DNA from: Acidimicrobiia bacterium
Lineage (GTDB): Bacteria > Actinomycetota > Acidimicrobiia > Spongiisociales > ZC4RG35
Direction: 5' to 3'
Length of the DNA: 5,780 nucleotides
NCBI GenBank assembly: GCA_030623125.1
Contig: JAUXMQ010000091.1
Span: 1-5,780 of the forward strand
The notes under the pieces were generated by a model. The model searched no databases. It was not told the DNA's origin and was given only the letters and a program-made list of their open reading frames with translations. Shown one piece after another: positions 1-5,397 of the stretch. Position 1 is the first letter of the stretch; every line of letters starts with the position of its first letter. The position numbers were made by a program, and so were the translations under genes.

Positions 1-1
1 G

Positions 2-256
2 GCTCTCAATCCCGAGGAGCGGGCTGCCACGGCGTGGCAGCGGGAGCGCCTGGTCCAGGCTCTCCAAGACCTCGACTACGAGGAACAGCAGGTCTTGTGG
101 CTGCGGTTCGGACTCGACGGGGATGAGCCATGGACGCTCAGCGACGTCGGCAAGGTGATCAATTCAACCCGGGAGCGGGTCCGTCAGATCGAAGCAAGAG
201 GGCTGGCGAAACTCCGCCACCCCTCCCGCGACATCGACCTACAAGGTCTTCTCTAA
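2..256 (+). CDS. RNA polymerase sigma-70 family sigma factor, C-terminal region 4 (5' partial)
   Basis: Only the last 84 residues are present and the reading frame is open to the left edge. The protein directs RNA polymerase to promoters; this part is region 4, which binds the -35 element. Fragment residues 21-38 (LQDLDYEEQQVLWLRFGL) are the region 4.1 helix, and residues 45-74 (from TLSDVG to RERVRQIEARGLAKLRHP) are the region 4.2 helix-turn-helix with its recognition helix. The RQIEARGLAKLRHP ending and the short tail closing in GLL match primary (RpoD/SigA/HrdB-like) or closely related group 2 sigma factors, not ECF factors. Which of the two groups applies cannot be told without the N-terminal part. 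The TAA stop (254-256) overlaps the TAG stop of the convergent membrane-protein gene. Confidence 0.93.
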   Translation, partial: ALNPEERAATAWQRERLVQALQDLDYEEQQVLWLRFGLDGDEPWTLSDVGKVINSTRERVRQIEARGLAKLRHPSRDIDLQGLL

Positions 257-537
257 GTGGCGTACCTCTTCTTGCCCATCGTGGCCGACCCGGCATGCAG
301 GGCGATATCCATGAATAGTCCGATGATCAGACCCAGCCAGCCCCAGGGCGCTGCCGCGTCGCCGATGACATAGCCGACAGCGAAAAGAGCGGTCGTCCAG
401 GGCAGGAAAATGATCCCGAGGAGCGGCAGGATGAATCCACCGTTGAATGCTCGGTCGATCCAATCGGTGAACACCCAGAGAGCGAAGACTCCCAACCGGG
501 GGCTGACCCCGATCAGAATGAGAAACAGACAGCCCAT
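253..537 (-). CDS. Small multi-pass membrane protein of unknown function (94 aa)
   Basis: I do not recognise a named family. The 94-residue protein is almost entirely hydrophobic. Segments at about residues 2-11, 14-24, 34-56 and 62-84 could form three or four membrane passes. Short polar turns lie between them (SPR at 12-14, TDWIDRAFNGG at 24-34), and the tail is basic (KKRY). The motif SPRLGVFALWVFTDWIDRAFN, followed by LPLLGIIFLPWTT, looks like a conserved family pattern rather than chance hydrophobicity. The ATG at 537 is chosen because the purine-rich Shine-Dalgarno run AAGGAAAGG ends three bases upstream. The gene lies 55 bases downstream of the RibD-C reductase gene on the same strand, so read-through from that gene is possible. 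Its TAG stop (255-253) overlaps the sigma factor stop by tail-to-tail convergence. No function is claimed. Confidence 0.85.
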   Translation of the reverse strand: MGCLFLILIGVSPRLGVFALWVFTDWIDRAFNGGFILPLLGIIFLPWTTALFAVGYVIGDAAAPWGWLGLIIGLFMDIALHAGSATMGKKRYAT

Positions 538-540
538 ATA

Positions 541-566
541 CCTTTCCTTTCGAGGAGCGGAAGCTA
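541..566 (-). promoter_or_regulatory. Candidate -10 box and Shine-Dalgarno site of the 94-aa membrane protein gene
   Basis: On the minus strand, TAGCTT (566-561) fits the TANNNT -10 consensus. It would start a transcript near 554, giving a leader of about 17 bases. That leader contains the purine run AAGGAAAGG (549-541), which ends three bases before the ATG. No convincing -35 hexamer is visible. The Shine-Dalgarno site is clear; the promoter is tentative. Confidence 0.4.
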
Positions 567-592
567 CCAGACGATTCTCATCCGAACAGCGT

Positions 593-1321
593 CTACCCCG
601 TCTTCAGGTAGCGGATGAACAACGACCGGTCGCCTTGAAGAACGCGATCGACCGTCATCTCGACAATCGGGTCGATGTCGGGGCCGCTGGTTATCCGTTT
701 CGAGTCCCCTGCAACCACAGCCGATCTGAGAGTGAGATTCATCTCGTCGACAAGACCCGCCCCGGCAAACTGGGCGTTGAGCGTGGGCCCTCCCTCGAGC
801 AGCACGACGCTCGCCGCGCCAAGATGCCCCAGGATCGACTCCGGGTCGAGAGACGGCAATATCGCCACGTCGGCAGCATCGCCGAGCATCGCCAGCTTGG
901 CCGGGTCTGCCATGGTGCTGGTGATGATCAATGCCTTGTGCTCGGGGTCGGAGAACAGGCGAGCTTCGGGGTCGATGCTGAGCCGACCGGAAACGACAGC
1001 CAGCGTGGGCACTTCGGTCTTCCCCAACGCGACACGCCGCTCCCGCCGCTCGTCGTCAAGGGTCACCGGAGCATAATTCTCAGCTGTGACCGTCCCCGCT
1101 CCGACGAGAATCACGTCAGGCACGGCGCGAATTGCCCGGAACACCTGAGGGTCGTCGTCGTCGCCCAGCCCGGTTGAGCGTCCTCCGATTGCGGTGGCAC
1201 CGTCAATCGAAGAGATCATGTTCATCATTACCCAGGGTCTGTCCGAAACCGAGCGAGTGTCGCTCAGGTACAGGTCTAGGAGATCGAGGGTCGAGGTGTC
1301 GGCATGAACTTGGTGGAGCAT
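593..1321 (-). CDS. RibD C-terminal domain family pyrimidine reductase (dihydrofolate reductase fold)
   Basis: The 242-residue protein has the NADPH-dependent reductase fold shared by dihydrofolate reductase and the C-terminal half of RibD. Visible motifs in order are: WVMMNMISSIDGATA (30-44, first strand with the catalytic-site Asp40-Gly), GRSTGLG (48-53), the cofactor-binding stretch DVILVGAGTVTAENY (69-83), and LLEGGPTLNAQF (174-185) followed by LVDEMNLTL (190-198). It has no deaminase domain, so it is the stand-alone form common in actinobacteria and often annotated as a pyrimidine reductase. The family reaction is reduction of the ribosylamino-pyrimidine phosphate intermediate of riboflavin synthesis, but no other rib gene is nearby, so the substrate is an inference. 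Length is normal. The ATG at 1321 has no Shine-Dalgarno site but sits seven bases behind a TAGGTT box, which suggests a leaderless mRNA. Confidence 0.9.
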   Translation of the reverse strand: MLHQVHADTSTLDLLDLYLSDTRSVSDRPWVMMNMISSIDGATAIGGRSTGLGDDDDPQVFRAIRAVPDVILVGAGTVTAENYAPVTLDDERRERRVALGKTEVPTLAVVSGRLSIDPEARLFSDPEHKALIITSTMADPAKLAMLGDAADVAILPSLDPESILGHLGAASVVLLEGGPTLNAQFAGAGLVDEMNLTLRSAVVAGDSKRITSGPDIDPIVEMTVDRVLQGDRSLFIRYLKTG

Positions 1322-1328
1322 GCTCTGA

Positions 1329-1334
1329 AACCTA
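1329..1334 (-). promoter_or_regulatory. -10 box (TAGGTT) of a probable leaderless promoter for the RibD-C reductase gene
   Basis: TAGGTT on the minus strand is followed by seven bases (TCAGAGC) and then the ATG at 1321, so transcription would begin at or one base before the start codon. No purine-rich ribosome site is present. A perfect 10-base palindrome, TCCCCGGGGA (1341-1350), lies in the spacer just upstream and could be an operator. No good -35 hexamer is seen. Confidence 0.55.
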
Positions 1335-1375
1335 ACCGAGTCCCCGGGGAGAGATCCCGACGCATGGCGCCGCCA

Positions 1376-1744
1376 CTAGGCAGACGGTGTGCCCTCCTCG
1401 ACCAGTCCAACCAGATTGCCGGCGGGGTCGTTGAAGAGCCCGAAGGTCACAACGCCGGGTATCTCTGTTCGGGGCATCACGGTGGATCCGCCAGTCGCCT
1501 CGATTCCACTGAGAGCCTCATCGATGCTGTCGACCTGGACATAGATCGTCATGTAGTTGGGCATCTGCTCATTCCCCTGCCCGACCGCCCCACCGACACC
1601 CACATCGTCGGCTGACACCATGTGGTAGCCGTCGAAGCCATCTACGGCCTCGAGTTTCCAGTCGAAGTTGGCTTCGTAGAAGGTCTTCTGGGCGTTGCCA
1701 TCCGCTCCCATGAGCTCCCAGTGGACTATTGGATTCGCTGACAT
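1376..1744 (-). CDS. VOC superfamily (glyoxalase/bleomycin-resistance fold) protein
   Basis: This 122-residue protein has the usual size for a single-chain vicinal oxygen chelate (VOC) protein built from two beta-alpha-beta-beta-beta modules. The first module opens with PIVHWEL (5-11) and FYEANFDWKLE (22-32). The second opens with YMTIYVQVDSIDEAL (64-78), continues through GGSTVMPRTEIPGV (85-98), and closes with FNDPAGNLVGLVEE (104-117). His8 and Glu116 sit where two of the metal ligands usually lie. Family members include glyoxalases, dioxygenases and antibiotic-binding proteins; the sequence does not say which applies here. The ATG at 1744 has a clear Shine-Dalgarno site (AAGGAG, five-base spacing). 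It lies 54 bases upstream of the reductase gene on the same strand and is divergent from the PEBP lipoprotein gene. Confidence 0.9.
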   Translation of the reverse strand: MSANPIVHWELMGADGNAQKTFYEANFDWKLEAVDGFDGYHMVSADDVGVGGAVGQGNEQMPNYMTIYVQVDSIDEALSGIEATGGSTVMPRTEIPGVVTFGLFNDPAGNLVGLVEEGTPSA

Positions 1745-1749
1745 TTCTG

Positions 1750-1755
1750 CTCCTT
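1750..1755 (-). promoter_or_regulatory. Shine-Dalgarno site of the VOC protein gene
   Basis: AAGGAG on the minus strand lies five bases before the ATG at 1744. It fixes the start codon and contrasts with most genes here, which lack such a site. I could not pick out a convincing -10/-35 pair for this gene in the 1756-1853 gap. Confidence 0.75.
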
Positions 1756-1841
1756 ATGGATCGAATGCCCGTTGGGACACCCCGGCTCTGAGCCACCTGT
1801 CTACTCGATCGACGGGTCCGGCCACAAAACGACAAGTGCCG

Positions 1842-1847
1842 TATCTT
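1842..1847 (+). promoter_or_regulatory. -10 box (TATCTT) of a probable leaderless promoter for the PEBP lipoprotein gene
   Basis: TATCTT is followed by exactly six bases (GGACAC) and then the ATG at 1854, which places the expected transcription start on the A of the start codon. No Shine-Dalgarno site and no clear -35 hexamer are present. The box supports 1854 as the true start over in-frame starts further upstream. Confidence 0.6.
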
Positions 1848-1853
1848 GGACAC

Positions 1854-2444
1854 ATGAATCGTCGTTCAGTGGCCGTTGCCGTGGTAGCACTGGCCCTCGC
1901 CGCCTGCTCGTCGCCCGAGACCGCCGGCACCACCACGGTTGCACCGCCACCGACTACCACCGAGCGCCCGCTGCCGACCACCGGACCACCTCGGCCACCT
2001 ATGGAGGTGATGTCTCCGGCATTCGATGAGGGTGACCCGATTCCTGTGAGATTCTCCTGCGATGGCCAGAACATCTCGCCTGAGTTGGAGATCGCTTCGC
2101 CGCCGATCGGCACGATCACTTTGGCCATGATCGTCGATGACCCCGACGCACCGGTGGGGATCTGGGACCACTGGGTGGAGTATGACATCGTGGTTGAGCC
2201 GGGAGATCAGCTCTGGCCCGAAGACGCCGGCCGTCTCGGAGTTCAGGGAATCAACAGTTGGAACCTTTCGGGGTACGGTGGTCCCTGTCCTCCGCAGGGC
2301 GAGAATCACCGATACTTCTTCACTGTTTTCGCCCTCGACGCTGAGCTTCTCATTCCCGAAGGTGTCGACTCAGATGCTCTTCGAATGGCAATGGAGGGCC
2401 ACATTCTGGGCGAAGCCCAGCTCATGGGCACCTACTCGCGATAG
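1854..2444 (+). CDS. YbhB/YbcL-type PEBP-family lipoprotein (Raf kinase inhibitor-like fold)
   Basis: The 196-residue protein begins with a lipoprotein signal: basic MNRR, a hydrophobic stretch (6-17) and the lipobox LAAC with Cys18 as the predicted lipidation site. Residues 22-49 are a Thr/Pro-rich linker, and the PEBP domain fills about 50-196. PEBP hallmarks are CDGQNISPEL (69-78), DDPDAPVG (95-102) with WDHWVEYDI (104-112), and YGGPCPPQGENHRYFFTVFALD (141-162). These form the anion-binding pocket with its conserved Asp, His and GPCPP loop. Bacterial family members have no firmly known substrate, so only an extracytoplasmic, membrane-anchored ligand-binding role is inferred. An in-frame extension to 1695 exists but would bury the signal peptide and run across the start of the divergent VOC gene, so ATG 1854 is preferred. 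The 3' end overlaps the convergent tandem-GNAT gene by 13 bases. Confidence 0.93.
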   Translation: MNRRSVAVAVVALALAACSSPETAGTTTVAPPPTTTERPLPTTGPPRPPMEVMSPAFDEGDPIPVRFSCDGQNISPELEIASPPIGTITLAMIVDDPDAPVGIWDHWVEYDIVVEPGDQLWPEDAGRLGVQGINSWNLSGYGGPCPPQGENHRYFFTVFALDAELLIPEGVDSDALRMAMEGHILGEAQLMGTYSR

Positions 2445-3469
2445 CTGCTCGCCAGACGGTCCCTGGCGGTTGTCAGGTCTCCCTGCCAGGCATCGGTAAC
2501 CAGAATCGGCTTGAAGCCCATGGCAGTGTTGATGTTGAGCATGGGCTCGTTGGAGCCGGCGTTCACGGTGTCGATACGGTCGGCTTCGGGACGTTCCTCA
2601 ACGACTTTGACGATACTGGCGCCTTTGAGCCAACGGCCCAGCCCCCTGTTTCGATGATCGGGGTGCACCACCGTCTCCCACTGCCAAGCCTGTTCGGGTT
2701 GGAGCTTGTCGGTGTTGATCGTTGTCGATCCAACAAAGTCTCCTGTTGGCTCGTGGACGGCCACGTAGGTGTGAAGCTCATGGAAACTCGAAGACATCTT
2801 CTCTTCGGTGTCCCGCCACATCTCCGGCGTGATGACCTGATCGTCCTCCTCGAAGTCCTCGCGAGGCGCCGTGTTCATCTGAAACTGAAGCTCGCAGTAC
2901 TTCTCCACCACATCGTCGGGAAAGGGCATCTCGAGGTAGATCAACTCGTAATCGGAGGCCCTCTCCGCTGCCCGTTCTATCCATGAGTTCATGAGATCCA
3001 TATCGACGTCGGCCACGATCAGTCGACTGCGGTTCTCCCGATAGACCGACTTGAGGCCGAGTCGCTCGAGAAGTGCCGCTTCGGGTCTCCCTTGAACGAT
3101 GTATGTGGACAAGCGCTTGCGACCATCCTCCGCCAGAAAATCGAATACGGGTCGGGCCAGCCTGCCGCCCAGACCTCGGCCCCGGAGGTCAGGCCTGACG
3201 TGGATCCGGGCAAAGGCGTTGTCGAGGTTCTGTTCGAGATTGACGAAGGCCACGGCGACCGCAGCAATCTCGCCATCGACCCTCAACAGCCACCGGGGGA
3301 CGCTCTCGTCCTCCCGAATGTTTCGCCAGTCGGCAACCTGTCGCTCGAACGGCAACGGTGGGTCGTCGGGGAGTTCTTCAGCGCGCAGCGGTACGTAGTA
3401 CGCATGCATCTCCGCCAGCAGCGATTCGGGCGCGCTTCGTGTATCGACTTCTTGGATCTGTATCCCCAT
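2432..3469 (-). CDS. Tandem GNAT-family N-acetyltransferase (345 aa, two GNAT domains)
   Basis: Two GCN5-related acetyltransferase domains lie in one chain. The N-terminal domain (about 5-155) carries acetyl-CoA motif A as ARIHVRPDLRGRGLGGRLA (87-105), with the pyrophosphate loop at 97-102, followed by ALLERLGLKSV (132-142). The C-terminal domain (about 175-335) carries WQWETVVHPDHRNRGLGRWL (262-281) and then NEPMLNINTAMGFKP (307-321). Both acetyl-CoA loops look intact. Tandem GNATs of similar layout include mycothiol synthase (MshD) of actinobacteria, but there is no mycothiol gene nearby, so the substrate stays open. The ATG at 3469 lacks a Shine-Dalgarno site; a TAGCCT box ends eight bases upstream. 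The gene follows the 54-residue membrane protein gene by 42 bases on the same strand and overlaps the convergent lipoprotein gene at its end. Confidence 0.92.
   Translation of the reverse strand: MGIQIQEVDTRSAPESLLAEMHAYYVPLRAEELPDDPPLPFERQVADWRNIREDESVPRWLLRVDGEIAAVAVAFVNLEQNLDNAFARIHVRPDLRGRGLGGRLARPVFDFLAEDGRKRLSTYIVQGRPEAALLERLGLKSVYRENRSRLIVADVDMDLMNSWIERAAERASDYELIYLEMPFPDDVVEKYCELQFQMNTAPREDFEEDDQVITPEMWRDTEEKMSSSFHELHTYVAVHEPTGDFVGSTTINTDKLQPEQAWQWETVVHPDHRNRGLGRWLKGASIVKVVEERPEADRIDTVNAGSNEPMLNINTAMGFKPILVTDAWQGDLTTARDRLASSYRE
2462..2490. other. Inverted repeat just downstream of the lipoprotein stop, inside the end of the tandem-GNAT gene
   Basis: CCTGGC (2462-2467) can pair with GCCAGG (2485-2490). 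Two further inner pairs (one G-T) make a stem of about eight base pairs with a 13-base loop. It starts 18 bases after the PEBP stop and has no T-run, so it is not a canonical intrinsic terminator. It could weakly slow transcription from the plus-strand gene, or simply be coding sequence that happens to fold. Confidence 0.2.
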
Positions 3470-3477
3470 CGCCGACG

Positions 3478-3483
3478 AGGCTA
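3478..3483 (-). promoter_or_regulatory. -10 box (TAGCCT) of a possible leaderless promoter for the tandem-GNAT gene
   Basis: TAGCCT on the minus strand is followed by eight bases (CGTCGGCG) and the ATG at 3469, so the transcript would have no leader or one of one to two bases. This is the loosest of the six similar cases. A CCGACA hexamer about 19 bases upstream is a poor -35 match. There is no Shine-Dalgarno site. Confidence 0.4.
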
Positions 3484-3511
3484 GGCATAGCCTTTGGCGA
3501 ACTGTCGGTGA

Positions 3512-3676
3512 TTATTCGGCGACGGTCGTCGATGTCGAGGAGGCAGCGGTCTCCGGTATGGCGATCTGATCGATGCCACCCGTCGCGGCCCAGTAGGCGA
3601 CCCAGGCAATCGTCAGGATGACGAGAGCCTTCATCACATTGTTGCTGACCCGCGAGGCCTGGCCGTTGTAGGTCAC
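3512..3676 (-). CDS. Small single-pass membrane protein of unknown function (54 aa, GTG start)
   Basis: A short reading frame fills most of the gap between the two acetyltransferase genes. It encodes a polar N-terminus (TYNGQASRVSNNV), one hydrophobic segment (KALVILTIAWVAYWAA, residues 16-31), then GGIDQIAIPE and a Ser/Thr-rich tail ending SSTSTTVAE. Basic residues before the segment (Arg9, Lys16) and an acidic, S/T-rich tail after it suggest one pass with the C-terminus outside. The GTG at 3676 is chosen because GGAG lies four bases upstream; an internal ATG at 3634 has no such site. Third codon positions are strongly GC, like the neighbours, which supports real coding. It lies 30 bases downstream of the RimJ/RimL-type gene, probably co-transcribed. 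I recognise no family. Confidence 0.6.
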   Translation of the reverse strand: MTYNGQASRVSNNVMKALVILTIAWVAYWAATGGIDQIAIPETAASSTSTTVAE

Positions 3677-3680
3677 TTTT

Positions 3681-3684
3681 CTCC
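3681..3684 (-). promoter_or_regulatory. Shine-Dalgarno site for the 54-aa membrane protein
   Basis: GGAG followed by AAAA and the GTG at 3676. The spacing is short but workable. It is the only ribosome-binding-like sequence in this gap and decides the start. Confidence 0.4.
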
Positions 3685-3706
3685 AGGTGCCGAACGACTG
3701 ATGAGG

Positions 3707-4270
3707 CTAGTGCAAATCGTTCCAATGACCCACGGACATGCGATAGAGAACGTGACGTCTCAGACGGGAGTCGCCCTCCAGAAACGGGTGCTCGAAGTCT
3801 TCCTCTGGATCACGGGTCATACCGAGTCGCTCCATCACCTTTATCGAGCTGGTGTTGGCCGGCACGGTGAACGACACAATCTCATCCAGTCTCGATTCAC
3901 TGAACCCGAAACCGAGAGCCGCGGCAGCCGCTTCGCTTGCGTACCCGTTCCCCCAATGCTCCCTGGCGAGACGCCAGCCGACTTCGACGGCAGGAGTAAA
4001 ATGGGCCTCGATCCTCGGCACGGAGAGTCCGGTGAGCCCGATGAAATCGCCGGTGACGCCGTGCTCCAATGCCCATAGTCCAAAGCCATATTCTTCGAAT
4101 CCGAGTTCGATACGCGCAATCCAGAGCGCCGTTTCACGACTGGTGAGAACCGTTGGCATGTGCTCCATCACCACCGGGTCGGCGTTGAGCGCGGCAAACG
4201 GCTCCAAATCCGTTTTCCTCCATCTCCGAAGCAGCAGACGACTGGTCTTCAGCTCCGGCTCTTTGCCCAT
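3707..4270 (-). CDS. RimJ/RimL-type GNAT family N-acetyltransferase
   Basis: The 187-residue protein matches the Acetyltransf_3 (RimJ/RimL) layout: the opening strand LKTSRLLLRRWRKTDLEPFA (7-26), a substrate-side region with WALEHGVTGDFIGLTGL (66-82), motif A as VEVGWRLAREHWGNGYASEA (95-114) with the acetyl-CoA loop around 103-110, and motif B as NTSSIKVMERLGM (139-151). Such enzymes transfer acetyl from acetyl-CoA to protein N-termini or small amines; the target here is unknown. The ATG at 4270 has no Shine-Dalgarno site but stands six bases behind a TAGTCT box. The gene starts 29 bases after the DUF222/HNH stop. Its TAG stop is in the same frame as the downstream 54-residue reading frame. 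Confidence 0.93.
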   Translation of the reverse strand: MGKEPELKTSRLLLRRWRKTDLEPFAALNADPVVMEHMPTVLTSRETALWIARIELGFEEYGFGLWALEHGVTGDFIGLTGLSVPRIEAHFTPAVEVGWRLAREHWGNGYASEAAAAALGFGFSESRLDEIVSFTVPANTSSIKVMERLGMTRDPEEDFEHPFLEGDSRLRRHVLYRMSVGHWNDLH

Positions 4271-4276
4271 GAGATC

Positions 4277-4282
4277 AGACTA
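4277..4282 (-). promoter_or_regulatory. -10 box (TAGTCT) of a probable leaderless promoter for the RimJ/RimL-type gene
   Basis: TAGTCT on the minus strand, then six bases (GATCTC), then the ATG at 4270. TTGAAC lies 15 bases further upstream and is a partial -35 match; it contains the TGA stop of the DUF222/HNH gene. No Shine-Dalgarno site is present. Confidence 0.6.
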
Positions 4283-4299
4283 AGTACCGGGTGCTCGGT

Positions 4300-5340
4300 T
4301 CAAGGAGGATCGTGGTCAGGTTTGATGAAGCGGATCCGATTCGGTCCACGGCTGGAATCGATCCGGTAGCCCCATCCGTGAATCACCACGTGATGGTGAA
4401 ACCAGCAGAATGCGAAGAGATTATCGGCGTCGGTCGGTCCGCCCTCGGACCAGGGAACCTTGTGATGAGGTTCGAGTCGGTATCTGCTGGTGCACCCATC
4501 GGCGGAGCAACCGCCGTCCCGATGAAGTACGAACCTCTTGAGCCGCTTGGAGATGACCCGGCTGCGCCGACCCACCGACAGCGGTTCGCCATCGACGTTC
4601 TTGATGACCTCGACACTGCCAACACAAGCCACCTTGTCGATGATCTCGGGCCCGACCGGGGTACCTGCCTCGGTCTCGGCGCCGTTGGCATCGACAAACA
4701 CCGTGATCAGAGGGGTACTCCCGGTGCCAGGGCGGCGGTCCTCGCATACCTTGGCCAGGGCAACTGCCTGCCGATAACCAAGTCCGGGACGCTCACCGTC
4801 AGGAAGTGACTCGAGCAGGTCTGCCTCCTCGGTGAGAACCTTGGCGACCACGGCCCCTCCGTATCCGTCGAGCTTTCCCCAAACGTTCCACAAGGACTCG
4901 TCGAGGTTTGGCTGCATCGTGAAATGCTGGGAGGCGTGCGCCGTAGTGTCGTCGACCCGCTCCATCCGACGATGACGGGCGGCAATGCGTCGCAGCCCTT
5001 GAATGTCCAAACCCAGGAGCCGATCGTCCTGGTGCTCAGTCGGTATCCGCGAGGTGGCGGCAGCACGGTCGAAGGTGATCTCTCCAGCGGCCAGTTGCTC
5101 TACCAGCTCAGGCATGTCGGCGAGGCGTCTGGCGGTGGTCGTCAGGGAATAGGCAGTTTCCGGAGACATGTCCAGCCGCCCGGCGACCCACTCCCGCATC
5201 GACTTGCATCCATCGGCCGTGGGAAGCTGCATTTCATCCGCCAACAGAAGCATTTCCACCTGCCGGGACCGAGATCGAGCAATGCTCGCCTCCTCCTCGA
5301 GCAGTGCCTGCTCCAACTGATCGGGTGTCAAAGCCTTCAT
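4300..5340 (-). CDS. DUF222 and HNH endonuclease domain protein (13E12 repeat-type family)
   Basis: The 346-residue protein has an alpha-helical DUF222 region (about 1-230), with signatures such as LTTTARRLADMPELVEQLAAGEITFDRAAA spread over roughly 65-95, and a C-terminal HNH nuclease domain (about 269-330). HNH features are Cys278 and Cys283, LEPHHKVPWSEGG with His292/His293, DNLFAFC with Asn307 and Cys312, and His315-317. The four Cys/His positions suggest a structural zinc, and His293, Asn307 and a later His suit the metal-dependent nuclease core. The family is very abundant in actinobacterial chromosomes, but its biological role is poorly known. The ATG at 5340 is preferred to an in-frame TTG at 5355 because a TACGAT box lies six bases before the ATG. 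It is shorter than many members but shows no break. Confidence 0.9.
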   Translation of the reverse strand: MKALTPDQLEQALLEEEASIARSRSRQVEMLLLADEMQLPTADGCKSMREWVAGRLDMSPETAYSLTTTARRLADMPELVEQLAAGEITFDRAAATSRIPTEHQDDRLLGLDIQGLRRIAARHRRMERVDDTTAHASQHFTMQPNLDESLWNVWGKLDGYGGAVVAKVLTEEADLLESLPDGERPGLGYRQAVALAKVCEDRRPGTGSTPLITVFVDANGAETEAGTPVGPEIIDKVACVGSVEVIKNVDGEPLSVGRRSRVISKRLKRFVLHRDGGCSADGCTSRYRLEPHHKVPWSEGGPTDADNLFAFCWFHHHVVIHGWGYRIDSSRGPNRIRFIKPDHDPP

Positions 5341-5346
5341 CCTGTC

Positions 5347-5352
5347 ATCGTA
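5347..5352 (-). promoter_or_regulatory. -10 box (TACGAT) of a probable leaderless promoter for the DUF222/HNH gene
   Basis: TACGAT on the minus strand, then six bases (GACAGG), then the ATG at 5340. The box lies between an alternative in-frame TTG (5355) and the ATG, so it argues against the TTG start. A TTGTCA upstream is only 11 bases away, too close to act as the -35. Confidence 0.55.
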
Positions 5353-5391
5353 CAAGACGGGTGTGACAAGAAATTCTGCAGACCATTCAGA

Positions 5392-5397
5392 TAGCGT
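5392..5397 (+). promoter_or_regulatory. -10 box (TAGCGT) of a probable leaderless promoter for the metallo-beta-lactamase-fold gene
   Basis: TAGCGT, then seven bases (CAGTCAG), then the ATG at 5405. There is no Shine-Dalgarno site. It faces away from the DUF222/HNH promoter; 39 bases separate the two -10 boxes, so the two promoters share their upstream DNA. Confidence 0.55.

Noticed and set aside
410..1177. Long plus-strand open frame (255 codons) across the membrane-protein and reductase genes
   Set aside because: It lies antisense to two well-supported genes, and its translation is Arg/His/Pro-rich without any domain pattern, as expected for a shadow frame in GC-rich DNA.
1347..1358. GGGA-GAGA-TCCC hairpin with a GNRA-like loop
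   Set aside because: The stem is only four pairs, and the GNRA loop would form only in a plus-strand transcript, whereas both flanking genes are read on the minus strand.
1695..1853. In-frame N-terminal extension of the PEBP lipoprotein gene to an ATG at 1695
   Set aside because: It would overlap the 5' end of the divergent VOC gene and place 53 residues before a clean lipoprotein signal peptide. The TATCTT box points to 1854.
3019..3484. Several overlapping frames on both strands across the N-terminal half of the tandem-GNAT gene
   Set aside because: All are shadows of the 345-residue reading frame, which has continuous GNAT motifs.
4291..4809. Plus-strand open frame opposite the 3' half of the DUF222/HNH gene
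   Set aside because: The minus strand encodes clear HNH motifs here; the plus translation shows no recognisable fold and crosses the RimJ/RimL-type promoter region.
5341..5355. TTG start at 5355 for the DUF222/HNH protein
   Set aside because: There is no Shine-Dalgarno site, and the -10 box for the ATG at 5340 lies downstream of the TTG. The five extra residues add nothing recognisable.
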